64,000 nt of DNA from Bolinopsis microptera (taxonomy: Eukaryota > Ctenophora > Tentaculata > Lobata > Bolinopsidae), in contig NC_087079.1 in assembly GCF_026151205.1 (NCBI RefSeq), positions 11,584,635 to 11,648,634 on the forward strand, given 5' to 3'. Below, one piece after another: positions 12,201-23,560 of this stretch. The notes beneath the pieces were generated by a model. The model made no database searches. It was not told the origin of the DNA and worked only from the letters and a program-made list of their open reading frames with translations. The number at the start of each line of letters is the position of its first letter. The stretch's first letter is position 1. The position numbers and the translations under genes are program-made.

Positions 12201-14794
12201 TCTATGAGCTCATGGTCCTCAACATTTTTCTACTTCGGTATATTTATTTCTACTTAAAATCTATTTAATTAATGTATAATAATGGTCATAATATTGTAAA
12301 GTAATTATGATGGTTTGTGCTAATGTAAGCTGCACTAAACTGTATAATTTACTTCAAGGGAAGATTTGGCGATGGCAATGTGGTCGAGGACTGAACAGCC
12401 AGAAAAAGCAGCCCTAGCTGCTTGCTTCATACTCTACAAATTGAAGAAATGTTCAAGCTATGCTATAGGTAAATTTACAGCTTGATAATGAGGTACTTAG
12501 CTAAAATATTTAAACCGTAAACAACCATATTATATTGTTAATCTAGCAGATTATTTGAGTTAAAATCTTGTCGCAAAACAATTATAAAACCCAGGTTCAG
12601 ATGAAAAGCTAATTATCCAAGAAATGTATGAAGGATTTGAGGCAGCAGCAGTAGGTACCATAGAGGAAGCCTACAGAGAAGACGCTAAGGTATGTATGAT
12701 TAACATGACAGTCAGATGGAAAAGATTCAGGAATTGTCATCTCTTAAACATTGCATGGGGAGCTCACAGCAAGAAATTTCTAGGGACAAGGCCAGCACAA
12801 GAAGTTATAAAGAAACGGTGGAGAGGGGAAATCAGGAGACATGTTGCTTTTCATAAAACGTTTTTTGTGTCCCTTTTCCCAATTCTACTTTTATACTCGA
12901 AACTTATCCCATTTACGCCGACTGTGTTGTACAATATAGATGGCCATGAAAATGTTAAGGTGAACCAGAAGGACAAAGAAAAGAAAAGAACAGGATTTAA
13001 TGCGTGGATTAACAGAGTTAACGCATTCTACGCGTCTCCCAGTATAAAGTTCCAGAATCATGCATTTTTCTATATCTTGTTCTTAGTGCTTCATGCATAT
13101 GTGGTCCTTTTTGAGATGGGAGAGTCAAAAACCTGGGATAATGGCTGGATTCTGCTGTTGTTTGCGATGGTGATAATGTACATGGTGGATGAGCTCAGGC
13201 AGATATTTAAAACTGATAGGATGTTCAGGTAATTCACAATTAAGTTAAGTTAGTTACACAAATTTCTCAGATCCAATAAATTCAAATTTTGTCAAAGGTT
13301 AAAACATTATAAACTATTTATAAATAAATTAGCTATCAATAAGTTATCAATTGACATTATGACTGCACACTGCACAGTTCATTACTGCAATTATTTCCAG
13401 GCACCACTATTTTGACAATATATGGAATAGGATTGATGCAGTAATGTACAGCCTGTACGTGGTTGGTGTAGTTCTATGGTTGTTCGGGAACCTGTATTGG
13501 TATTCAGTGAGCAGAGCAGTCCTATGTGTTAACACTTTATTACTCTTTACAAGGCTACTCTTTCTGAGTAATGCAGATCAAAACATGGGAACTCTTTTCC
13601 TAATCTTAAAAGAAATGTCAGTTGATTTTATCAACATATCCATCCTTATCATTATATTCTTAATGGGATATGGAATAGCACTGGTTGGATTGATAGTTGA
13701 GCCCGATCAATTTGTTCCAAGTAATTTAGTAGCAATATTCTTCTACCCATATTTTCAAATATTCGGCGAGATGCACCTTAACGACCTCTTGAACTACAAA
13801 GTGGAGGTGAATGGCTCAGAGGTTCCACTGTACCTTTCACGAGATTTGACTCCAATTGATTTCACAAGAGGCACAACTATGGTTCTTGTTGCTGTGTATA
13901 TGGCAGTTGTTGCAATTGGATTTGTCAATCTACTCATTGCGATGTTCTCTGATACGTATCGCAAAATCAAGGTAAGTGCAACGGCTTCAGGATCAGGCAG
14001 ATTTTTTGCTTATTTTTTGAAGATATCAAAAAATAAATTTCATGAGCCACCATAGTTTAAAACCCCTAACCTGGCCTCATAGTCCATTGCAATTGGTAAT
14101 GACTATTGAGTAAGCAGAGCTGAGTATTAGAATTAGAATTAGAATCAAATGTACACAGCAGTACAATAATCATAGTAAATAATTTAAAGATGCTGATAAG
14201 ATGATGACAAATAATTTGTTGCAGGACGATCAAGTTAATGTCTGGAAGTACCAACGATATGGAATCTGCGAAGAATATGAAGCAGCTGCTTCACCACCGC
14301 CATTTTCTTTGATGGTCTGGTTGGTGGACATCGCTATGGTGGCTTATCAATGTTCATGCTCCGATTCAACTGAAGCTGAGGAAGATGACAATGAAAAAAG
14401 AATAATGAAGTGGAAAGAGCATGTTTTAGAAAGTTTGATGAAGGAAGCATCTATAACTTACCTTAAGAAAGAAAAACAGTCAGGAGAAGGGAACTTACGA
14501 AATGTTATGAATGATGTTGCAAAACCTCTTCAAGATCAAATAGCTTTGCTCGATCTACAGACCAAACTGCTTAAAGAGGAACAACTAACAAGGACTGCTG
14601 CAAGAATTGCTTTCAAAAGCCCAGCATCGAGTTATCGGCGGGAAAGTGTACCAGAATCTAATAAAAGTTACATGTCCAGGTATTGGTTTAAAAAGAAGTC
14701 TAGTCGAGCTCCCTCGTCAAGTGTAAAAAGTGGACAAAGAGATAAAAATCATCTCCAGGATCAACCCAGAGAGGATTCAGAAGATTATGTTTAA
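3271..14794 (+). CDS. TRPM-family cation channel gene, copy A (one frameshift)
   Basis: Twelve exons fit GT-AG rules: 3271-3722, 3858-4027, 4173-4287, 4535-4818, 5012-5317, 5432-5565, 5728-5906, 11949-12237, 12359-12468, 12595-13228, 13401-13971 and 14225-14794. They would give about 1270 aa. Exons 1-9 form the TRPM N-terminal homology region, with GWIISSGLDKG and IATIGHGKLADF typical of its SLOG-like part. The end of exon 10 gives S1 and S2. Exon 11 gives S3-S6, with a pore loop PYFQIFGEMHLNDL and the TRPM signature NLLIAMFSDTY at the end of S6. Exon 12 opens with the TRP-box region VNVWKYQRYG and ends in a charged coiled-coil tail. No kinase or NUDT9 domain is present. Exon 2 has one extra G at 3951 compared with copy B, giving a stop at 3961-3963, so this copy is a pseudogene, a null allele or an assembly error. 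Intron 7 is about 6 kb because of a LINE. Confidence 0.85.
6206..7942 (+). CDS. LINE ORF1: coiled coil, AlkB-like dioxygenase, SGNH esterase
   Basis: 578 aa. Residues 15-55 hold clustered cysteines (CDTKCKNC) and a heptad-like coiled coil. Residues about 170-335 match the AlkB 2OG-Fe(II) dioxygenase pattern: NSVLVNLYESGEEHMPAHSD with iron ligands H256 and D258, then a distal histidine (H310 or H314) and R326-x5-R332 (RISLTFR), the 2-oxoglutarate-binding signature. AlkB enzymes remove alkyl groups from nucleic-acid bases. Residues about 390-575 match the SGNH-hydrolase/esterase domain found in CR1-type ORF1 proteins: ISSSMFR (serine block), GTDYVDS and DNVHLNIKG (Asp/His block). A role in binding and protecting element RNA is inference. 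Catalytic residues of both domains appear present. A 176-base gap separates ORF1 from the ORF2 frame. Confidence 0.88.
   Translation: MNDSLETFFGKLLMECDTKCKNCSDLETRVKFLERKVFILEEIVQTSQTIAEINETISPQSGNQSIAQYKCFDVSVQTDSSNNNIQYDNECEVPESFLLIDDDGYVEAPLSIISNNIDISTSEITDTGSVIPRSGEYYAGLDLTPVSSSDLTTDYEIPDIAITPVELIEQAPFGKFSVEILFEELKFSHHFHNRKSVYFGKHPYVYSGGMHDPKKIPQGSYMASICSFLDELFPEYNYNSVLVNLYESGEEHMPAHSDNEEFIEEDSYIVTVSLGASRMMQLTEIKTGQVVTSLILEHGDVCLMSKKSQHQFNHELCPDPLCTDKRISLTFRLIKPVVCSQPRKSPSTASGYVPYNESEFEVHHSRVQSSAKSTAAPPSPEQIPSDLPIDTIYISSSMFRDLNGTLLSSRKQKAKVFFYPGANSAQMLNRLLHDEEFKKLDKKDVKRVFILTGTDYVDSVCNNYISMKNATEGIDQILSILWGMFIGARISVINILPRNSYNKNEVINELNRFISNTCSSHGLNYIDLERTNRLFTSRVTGVRKQVFFKKGIDNVHLNIKGIARLAKHLKYLSHNEQT
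8119..11410 (+). pseudogene. LINE ORF2: APE endonuclease and reverse transcriptase, split by a MITE
   Basis: The frame opens at 8119 after a stop and shows an AP-type endonuclease domain: CNIQGGLTN, DIIGINETNL, RGRGGCGILI, IWIGDVNVN and IGDHP. At 8809/8810 it is interrupted by a 287-bp MITE. The frame resumes at 9105, and the two parts together give a length divisible by three. The reverse transcriptase then shows YGFRKDHST, FLDIKKAFDTVSH, GVPQGSILGP and the catalytic FADDSALYF, followed by a C-terminal thumb-like region. There is no RNase H. No ATG precedes 8377 in this frame, so translation may depend on reinitiation or a non-AUG start, or the start has been lost. The MITE must inactivate the ORF. 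Confidence 0.88.
8810..9096. mobile_element. hAT-like MITE inside LINE ORF2
   Basis: 287 bp with perfect 13-bp terminal inverted repeats: CAGTGGCGTAACG at the left and CGTTACGCCACTG at the right. It is flanked by an exact 8-bp duplication, agatcacc (8802-8809 and 9097-9104). An 8-bp duplication with CAGTG-type ends indicates the hAT superfamily. It has no coding capacity; the interior is rich in GGCGCCCCCCT motifs. Confidence 0.92.
14126..14200 (-). mobile_element. 3' fragment of the same LINE, reverse orientation
   Basis: Located in intron 11 of TRPM-A. It reads ATTAGAATTAGAATTAGAATC followed by TACACAGCAGTACAATAA, matching the reverse complement of the LINE tail at about 11805-11866. It is a strongly 5'-truncated copy of the element in intron 7, with a few mismatches. 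Confidence 0.7.
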
Positions 14795-16363
14795 AACTGT
14801 GTTGTTTATTTGACTGATCAATCCAGATCATATTAGTGTTTTTCAAAAGGTAATTATGATTAATGCATTAATTATGCTCGAAAAAGCACATTTCAATCTG
14901 AATTGTAGTACTAGAACAGGATTGTTTGTACATCGTTAGTGCTAGATAATGAAAATGTTTAATACATTTTGTAAACATGAATACTTAGTTATACAAGCAT
15001 ATATTGTGTTTCTTGTCACCGCTTTCAGTCCAAAAGTTGAAAAAAGAAGACTTTGAATCAGTGGTCTTTGCAATTAGATGTATAATGACTAATCTGTAAA
15101 TTATTAATATTTTCGATTAGTAATAGTTAAGAGAAATCGGAAATAGGTGTATCTATAAAAAATCAATTTTCTTCACCACCATATTCAGCACCATTGATCG
15201 AAAGTATCAAGTGTGAAAGATTAAAGGTAGCTGGTTGAGGACCCAGTTCTTGGATCCTTACCAACGTGCAGATTTTAAATGTTCTCATTGCAAAGTTAAC
15301 TAGTGCTAACTCACGTTTATGGTCCGTTTATGGGATGATTCCTCAAAACAAGGCTTTAAGTTACACCAAGAACCCAGATCAATGATCAGACTATGTTTTA
15401 CACATGAGCAGAGGGTTCTTGCGGTAATGTGGCAGGCAGAATCGTAGAGCTTACACTTAGAACATCAAGGATTAGAACAAAGGCCATTATGCTATTCAAG
15501 CAAGCTGCATTATTAGCCTCCCTGCACTGTAAGGAAGGCGAAGACCTTGAGAGAGCTGGGTGTTTGGTTTTATTTCTGATACATGCTCTAAAGTTTTTTT
15601 ACGTAATAAGGTATGGTGAATTCTTTACATGTTTATTTTGATATTACTCCAAATCGTCTCAGGTTCTATAATTTATATGTCATGTCCTTGCGCAAGAAAA
15701 GTTCACGATATCTATTTGTAATGACTTTTTTATTAAGGTCTTATTAGTTTAAGACTTAAACTTGTTATGTTAATTTGGCGATTTAATTGGTAGGTAAATC
15801 TATGTTACGTTGATCGGTTGCTGTCATTTCCCTCATCTCCAGGTACCATCCAAAATTAGACCAATTTTTTAGGTACCTTTTACCGAATTAAATTAGCGAA
15901 ATGAACTCCTAAATACATCAATCAAAGGTCATCAGATCAATCTTGTAGCATAGTTAGATGTTTACTGACAAGTCACGAAATATCCCGAAATTATCATAAT
16001 GCACAGATTAATATGTAGTTACAAGTAAGCTCCAATTTTGTCACACAATTGCGATATAATCTGATTCGAAAGAAACGAAGGCGACATCATTTATGCTGTG
16101 TAACGTGTTCAGGTTAATGTAGTCTTGTATTTTCGTCGACCCTCGTAATATTTAAATATGGATAACTTGACATAAAGTATCAACATTTTGTAAAAGTGAG
16201 TTTAAATCCTCAGTTTGTAGCCTAGCTTACTTAAATATTGTAACATTTTCGAAACTTGTGATAGTTTCAATACTCAATTCACATTAAAAAAGCCACCGAT
16301 TTTCTTGATTTTCCAGTGAAAAATCTCGTCCGTGAACTGATTCTGTGAACCTCCAGACTCCAG
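14795..16363. other. Spacer between the TRPM copies
   Basis: No gene is supported. From about 15940 the sequence resembles the 2880-3270 region upstream of copy A (shared AGATGTTTACTGACA, then TTGTCACACAA). The duplication unit therefore includes several hundred bases of likely promoter DNA. A 70-codon open frame at 15429-15641 has no recognisable features. Confidence 0.5.
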
Positions 16364-16950
16364 ATGATGAATCAGTTTGTAGTGGATTCCTCAGAAGAAG
16401 ACGACGAAGATCAAGACCCTGACATTTGGTCAAAGAATAACAAGAAAATAATATCTTCATATGTCAGAAAAATAGCTGAGTCCATAAATGAACCGAGTAT
16501 AGATTTCTCAAAATCACAACTGAGACTAGACAGAAGACACAATGGGATGAAGCACATGGTAAAATCGATGAACAGGAATGACATAAAGTGGATTAAAAAC
16601 AATTTCATGAGCTCTTTCTGTAAATGTTTTGTTTTCAATAAAGGAACTGGGAGGTGCTACTGTGGAAGATACAAGCAGGAACACAGAAAGACGGCTCTAG
16701 TTCCTACAGATGAGGAGGGGAACAGTCGACTAGAATGGAGCAGGGAGCAGTGTATTGGGAAGGAACCCACTAATAGTTTAGGACGGGTTCTTTTTGATGA
16801 CGAGGACCACTTTGCATCGAGGTGAAAGTGATTAGAAATTAATTTACGCTCCGATTGAGAAGTCATCTAATTCTATGAATCCTTTATTTGCATGTTAAAT
16901 AGTTCTTAAATTAACTTGTTATTAACTCACGCAAGATCGATGAGCTTATT

Positions 16951-17080
16951 TTCAGATACATCAGGTTGTCGGAACATGATTCTTTATTTTTAGTTCATAC
17001 AAGCCAAATACATAATCGATTCGGGAATTTTAAAGATAAGATTGATTCCTCAATTTTCAGATACATTCGGCTGTCGGACG
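16951..17080 (+). repeat. Duplicated intron 1/exon 2 junction in TRPM-B
   Basis: At 16951-16971 the sequence ttttcag-atacatcaggttgtcgg repeats the acceptor and first 17 bases of exon 2. It then runs back into intron-1 sequence (gaacatgattctttattttt), which in copy A occurs only once, at about 3773. The true exon 2 acceptor follows at 17060/17061. This is a small tandem duplication that leaves a decoy 3' splice site. Confidence 0.65.
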
Positions 17081-18136
17081 ACACACCACAGAAACTGGTA
17101 TTCAGGTTACTCAAGAAAAAGTGGAAAGTGAACAATCCTGGTATGGTTGTGTCAACTATTGGTAGCTTGGATAACTTTACTATAAAACGTGAAGTAAAAA
17201 GTTTGATAAAACATGGGATCATTAAAGCAGTAAGTTTGAGGGCACATTCAATTAACACAAAATTACTGAATTGAATTTTCCCTCGGTAATCCAGAATCAA
17301 CCTTGCTAGCTAGAACTGTCACACAAAAACCTTTCAACCGTCACAACTTTTTTCTAACTAGCCTATTTTCGACTTTAGGTCAGTAAAACAACTGGGTGGA
17401 TCATTTCATCAGGCTTAGACAAAGGTTTCGTGAAGGTCATTGGAGATGCTGTTCACCAATATGGATATCCAGTCCCTTGTATTGGAATAACACGTGAGTG
17501 CATCTATCAAGTTTTAATAAAAGTCGTTGTCAAAACGTTCACTTATTGCGATGGAGGACTATGATAAAAAAGAACTAAGAAATGATCAAGATGTGTAAAA
17601 TCCACCCAACACTTGTCTAAATCGAAGTTAACCTAAATTTTAGCTCATCCTTGTACTATCTCAGATTGGGGATCACTAGAGGACAGGACACACCTGGAGT
17701 CTAAGGTATCCTTGTTTGAGAGAGTCAACTATTTAAAGTACAATCAAAACAAGGAGGGTGAACAAACAGAGAATAGATTGGAAACTCATCACACCCATTT
17801 CTTTTTTGTTGATGACGGTATGACAGCTGCTCGAGTGACTAACATGAATACCAATGAACAGTTTAGAAAACGTTTTGAGCATTTCATTTCAGAAGAACTC
17901 AGGACCCCCATTGTGGTTGTGCTATTACAGGTTAACATTTTTGCCTTCCTTTTCTAATCAACTTTCAGGCATATTTAAATTTAAATTGAGTAATATGCAT
18001 AATATTATATATTATACTAGTGTAACCTGTGCCTACGGCCGGGACTACACTATAGCAGTTGAATTGCACAATTATAAACGGAGCAAAAGTTAAAATTTAA
18101 TTCTGGATTCACTGCCAAATTACCTAATTTTGATTA

Positions 18137-18192
18137 ATGAGGAGAGAGAGTGTGAGCGAGAGTGTGAGAGAGAGGTAGAAAAAGTGAGACAC
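18137..18192. repeat. GA/GTGTGA-rich microsatellite
   Basis: Alternating gagaga and gtgtgag units in intron 4 of TRPM-B, just upstream of the foldback element. Confidence 0.6.
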
Positions 18193-18229
18193 TTAAGTAT
18201 CACATTTGGGGTACAAAACCATCAATTAA

Positions 18230-19596
18230 GGGGGGGGGGGTTCACCCTGATTTTTTTGTGAAACTTGGTTTCGAGATAGCAATTGACCAACAAACTAGGA
18301 CCAGTGACCGAACTTTTGAGAGGGTCCCGGACCCCAACCGCCAAACGGTGCCCGCAGGGCAGCCACACCCATATTTGGTCCAAATTAGGCCCAATTTAGC
18401 CAATTTAGCCAAATACCCTGAACATGCCAAAAACCCAGATTTAATGTGCTCTACTTGTACTCCCCTGAACAAGTATATGCATTTTCATTAAGATTGGACA
18501 AAAAATGACTGAGTTATGAGCCAAAAACCATATGACCATATTTGGGCATACGCACCAAATTTGATCGATTTTGGCCCATAAATTGGTCAAATATGAATAT
18601 TTTTGAATAAAACCAACTTTATATGAAAGGTGAGCTTATACTACACATTCTCTGTGATATCAGCTCAGTATCTACCTAACTGTGGATTCTGTGTTCAAAT
18701 AATCACAAAAAATGAACAAAAGCGTCCATATCTCAGTACGCGATATTTGCAAAACTGATTTCGCTCAAAACAATAGAACTCAATAGGGTTTCAATATTTT
18801 TACATGAAATTTTCAGAATCAACGTAGAATTGCATTTCGACCTTATCTCTTGTATTGAAATTTTGAGTTAGGCCTTTAAAAAAATTTGGCGGCCAAATTC
18901 CAAAATTTGCCAGGCATTTTTCAGAATTTGGCCGCCAAATTTTTTTAAAGGCCTAACTCAAAATTTCAATACAAGAGATAAGGTCGAAATGCAATTCTAC
19001 GTTGATTCTGAAAATTTCATGTAAAAATATTGAAACCCTATTGAGTTCTATTGTTTTGAGCGAAATCAGTTTTGCAAATATTGTGAACTGAGATATGGAC
19101 GATTTTGTTCATTTTTTGTGATTATTTGAACACAGAATCCACAGTTAGGTAGATACTGAGCTGATAATCATAGAGAATGTGTAGTATAAACTTACCTTTC
19201 ATATAAAGTTGGTTTCATTCAAAAATATTGATATTTGACCAATTTATGGGCCAAAATCGATCAAATTAGGTGCGTATGCCCAAATATGGTTATATGGTTT
19301 TTGGCTCATAACTCAGTCATTTTTTGCCCACTCTTGATGAAAATGCATATACTTGTTCAGGGGAGTACAAGTAGAGCACATTAAATCTGGGTTTTTGGCA
19401 TGTTCAGGGTATTTGGCTAAATTGGGCCTAATTTGAACCAAATATGGGCGTGGCTGCCCCGCGGGCAACGTTTGGCGGTTGGGGTCGGGGACCCCTTCAA
19501 AAGTTCGGTCACCGGTTCTAGTTTGTTGGTCAACTGCTATCTCGAAACCAAGTTTCACAAAAAAAACAGGGGGACCCCCCCCCCCCCCCCCCCCCC
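18230..19596. mobile_element. TTAA-flanked foldback element in TRPM-B intron 4
   Basis: 1367 bp made of two inverted arms of about 660 bp meeting near 18916. It is bounded by TTAA at 18226-18229 and 19597-19600. The ends are a G run on the left and a C run on the right, followed inward by matching GTGAAACTTGGTTTCGAGAT. TTAA targets are typical of piggyBac and Kolobok transposons. No transposase is present; the ORFs in the arms are mirror images of one another and not genes. Copy A has only about 190 bp of intron here. Confidence 0.85.
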
Positions 19597-22500
19597 TTAA
19601 ACCACTTACCAGCGGCCGATTTTTGAAAAAATTTGCTTATTGGCTTTGTCAGAGTTTTGTCGAAACGAAGATATCCTGTACTTGGTATATTAAGTATTTG
19701 GTATATTAAGTATCTGCATTGTTTATTATATTGGCGCTACTAATACTATTCATTTAAAGGGAGAAATTGCTGCATTTCAAAGAGTGTCAGAGTGCCTTAA
19801 AAACAACATACCAATGATAGCTACAGTTGGTCATGGAAAACTAGCATATTTTCTGAAATATGTTGTCGATCATTTTGGAACAGCAAAACCTACACCAACA
19901 ACTTCGGAAACTTCTTCAAAAGAGCATCATGAAAGTCATGTTTGCCTTTGTGCTCTTGATCGAACAAAAGTAGGCAGTTGTCCTGATGTAAAATATCAAT
20001 TACAAACGATGTTTGATGATTGTTCAAAGACAGACCTGGAGGACTGTCTATCCGGCCTTTCCGAGGTAATTCAATATTTCAAAATTTTATTGTAAATATA
20101 TAATATTGATTAAATGTATTAAAAATACAGCAACTCAACTATCTTCTTTCAACAGGTTTCACAATTGCTGGATGGTATGACATTCTATGACGAAACACAA
20201 CCTTTTGATGGAGCAATATTCCAAGCATTAATGAAGAAAAACAAGTCAAGTTTAAGAAATCAGCTAGAACTTGCTTTGAGATGGGACAGGTAAGTACAAC
20301 TATCAAAACTCGGCCCGTGTTTGAATGACACAGACTGTATAGTGTATTATAGAATAAGTGTGCAGCAGTGACAGCTATGTTTTGTCACTTGTTTCGATTT
20401 TTTAAAACCTTGCTTAGTGCTTACACGAATAGCTTACTAGGTTACATGATTAAATTTGGAATCTTATTAATACTAATTAATTCAACAATTTCTATAAACA
20501 ATAATATTGTATTGCAGATTGGAAATAGCTCAGGACATATTAAATCTGCACAACGAAGTAACCCCAGAGAACCAATATGCTCTCTCGTTGACTTTGTTCA
20601 ACAGTATAGTAAACGATAGACCTGAATTCGTTGAGCTATTACTTAACTGTGGTGGTGATATGATTCAAGTTCAAAATAACATCGAGGGGTTTATCAGTGA
20701 GTTAGCAGCTTTTATCTGTATTGATTGATTGATTGATAGAATAATATATCAACGACAATTTTAGCTTTCATCACGTTAAATAATACCATTCTTGACCTGT
20801 GCTTAGTCAATATTGCATGAAAATAACGAAAAAGAAAGTTCTGAATACTAATCAGATGAAATCGTCATCCAGGAGACATCCATGTGCCCCACTTCGTGAG
20901 ACTACTAGAAAAACATTCCACCTATGAGGTGTTATCAGACAATCACACAACAAAGCAAGACGAAAGCTTAACCAGAGGGGGTGATTCTTCAGACAATAAC
21001 CATGACCTAAAAGTATGCCATTACAATGAGTTGCTCAATAACGTGATAGGGAGTTGGTATGGAGCAAGGACTGGTCAGGAAGAAGACCCTTTCTATGAGC
21101 TCATGGTCCTCAACATTTTTCTACTTCGGTATATTTATTTCTACTTATCTATTTAAATGTATAATAATGGTCATATTGTAAAATAATTATGATGGTTTAT
21201 GCTAATGTAAGCTGCACTAAACTGTATACCTGGAAGGGGATATTTAAAACATATAAGTGATACGAAAGATTGTATTAGCAGGAGCTTTCAAAATACTTGT
21301 GTAAATCGTTTTCAACTGTATAATTTACTTCAAGGGAAGAGTTGGCGATGGCAATGTGGTCGAGGACTGAACAGCCAGAAAAAGCAGCCCTAGCTGCTTG
21401 CTTCATACTCAACAGATTAAAGAAATGTTCAAGCTATGCTATAGGTAATTCTCCCGCTTGGTACTTTCTCCAAACAGCATAAACACATTATTATTGATTC
21501 AGCTTAAATAAAATATGTATTTAAAACAAATAACTGTGTTCACTCAACAGCTCATGTGTGTTGAAATCTTTAATACAACATTTATAAAACTCAGGTTCAG
21601 ATGAAAAGCTAATTATCCAAGAAATGTATGAAGGATTTGAGGCAGCAGCAGTAGGTACCATAGAGGAAGCCTACAGAGAAGACTCGAAAGTATGTATGAT
21701 TAACATGACAGTCAGATGGAAAAGATTCAGGAATTGTCATCTCTTAAACATTGCCTGGGGAGCTCACAGCAAGAAATTTCTAGGGACAAGGCCAGCACAA
21801 GAAGTTATAAAGAAACGGTGGAGAGGGGAAATCAGGAGAGATGTTGCATTTCATAAGACATTTTTTGTGTCCCTTTTCCCGATTCTACTTCTATTCTCAA
21901 AACTGATCCCATTTACACCGAGTGTGTTGTACAATCTTAATGGATATGAAAATGAAAAAGTGAACCAGAAAGACAAAGGAAAGAAAAGAACAGGATTTAA
22001 TGCGTGGATAACCAGAGTTAACGCATTCTACGCGTCTCCCAGTATAAAGTTCCAGAATCATGCATTTTTCTATATCTGTTCTTAGTGCTTCATGCATATG
22101 TGGTGCTTTTTAAAATGGGGAGGTCGAAAGCGTGGGATAATGGATGGATTCTGCTCTTGTGTGCAATGGTGATAATGTACATGGTGGATGAATTCAGACA
22201 GATATTGAAGACTGATAGGATGTTCAGGTAATACAAATCACAATTGGTTAAAATCATGTTTTCGATATTCTATTAGTACAATTCAATTGGTCATCCAACC
22301 ATCAGACACAATAAAATCACAATGAAACGAGGAATTTTATTATTTGTTTACAGTTATTGATAAAAGTGAATGACCTATTAAAAAAATCCATTGAAAAGAT
22401 ACTGAATTATTATTACTTCCAGGCACAGCTATTTTGATAATATATGGAATAGAATCGACGCAGTGATGTACAGCCTTTATGTGATAGGAGTAGTTGTATG

Positions 22501-23560
22501 GTTAATTGGGGACCATAGTTGGTATCCTGTGAGCAGAGCAGTCCTATGTGTTAACACATTATTTCTCTTTACAAGGCTACTCTTTCTGAGTAATGCAAAT
22601 CAAAACATGGGAACTCTTTTCCTTATTTTGAAAGAGATGATTGTTGACTTTATTAACATATCAATCCTCATCATTATATTCATAATGGGATATGGAATAG
22701 CACTGGTTGGATTGATAGTTGAGCCCGATCAATTTGTTACAAGTAATTTAGTGTCAATATTTTTTTATCCATACTTTCAAATATTTGGGCAAATGCACCT
22801 GGACGACCTGTTTAAGCACAAGGTGAAAGTAAATGGCTCAGAGGTACCACTGTATCTATCAAAAGATTCGTCTCCAATAGACTTCACAAGAGGTACAACT
22901 ATGGCGCTTGTAGCTGTATACATGGCGGTTGTTGCAATTGGATTTGTCAATCTACTCATTGCTATGTTCTCTGATACTTATCGGAAAATCAAGGTAAATG
23001 CAACATACTTTTGAAATGGCCATTTTAACAATTAAGGGTTTTAATATTAATATTGCAAATACGTTCCGTTTGCTTTGAACAAAATTAGATTAAACTACCT
23101 AGATTTAACTACCTACATTCAGAAAAATCATAAAATTAATCCATGATACACCTTGAGCGAGCAGCTTTCATATATCATTACAAAGTGTAAGCTGTGAAAC
23201 ACATGTTATCCTTTTCAGGACAATCAAGTTAATGTCTGGAAGTACCAACGTTATGGTATATGTGAGGAATATGAAGCAGCTGCTTTACCACCGCCATTTT
23301 CTTTGATGGTTTGGTTACTGGACATTTCGGTGGTGGCTTATCAATGTTTACGCTCCGATTCAACTAAAGCTGAGGAAGATGACAACGAAAAAAGAATAAT
23401 GAAGTGGAAAGAGCACGTTTTAGAAAGTTTGATGAAGGAAGCTTCTATAACATACCTACAGAATGAAAAGCAGTCAGCAGAAGGTAACCTAAGGAATGTT
23501 ATGAATGATGTGGCAAAACCTCTTCAAGATCAATTAGCCTTGCTTGATCTGCAGAATAAG

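Noticed and set aside
15429-15641. 70-codon ORF between the TRPM copies
   Set aside because: No domain, no splice support, and no copy in the equivalent place before TRPM-A.
18242-19558. Mirror-image ORFs starting MKLGFEIA
   Set aside because: They are the two arms of the foldback element read on opposite strands; no transposase motif.
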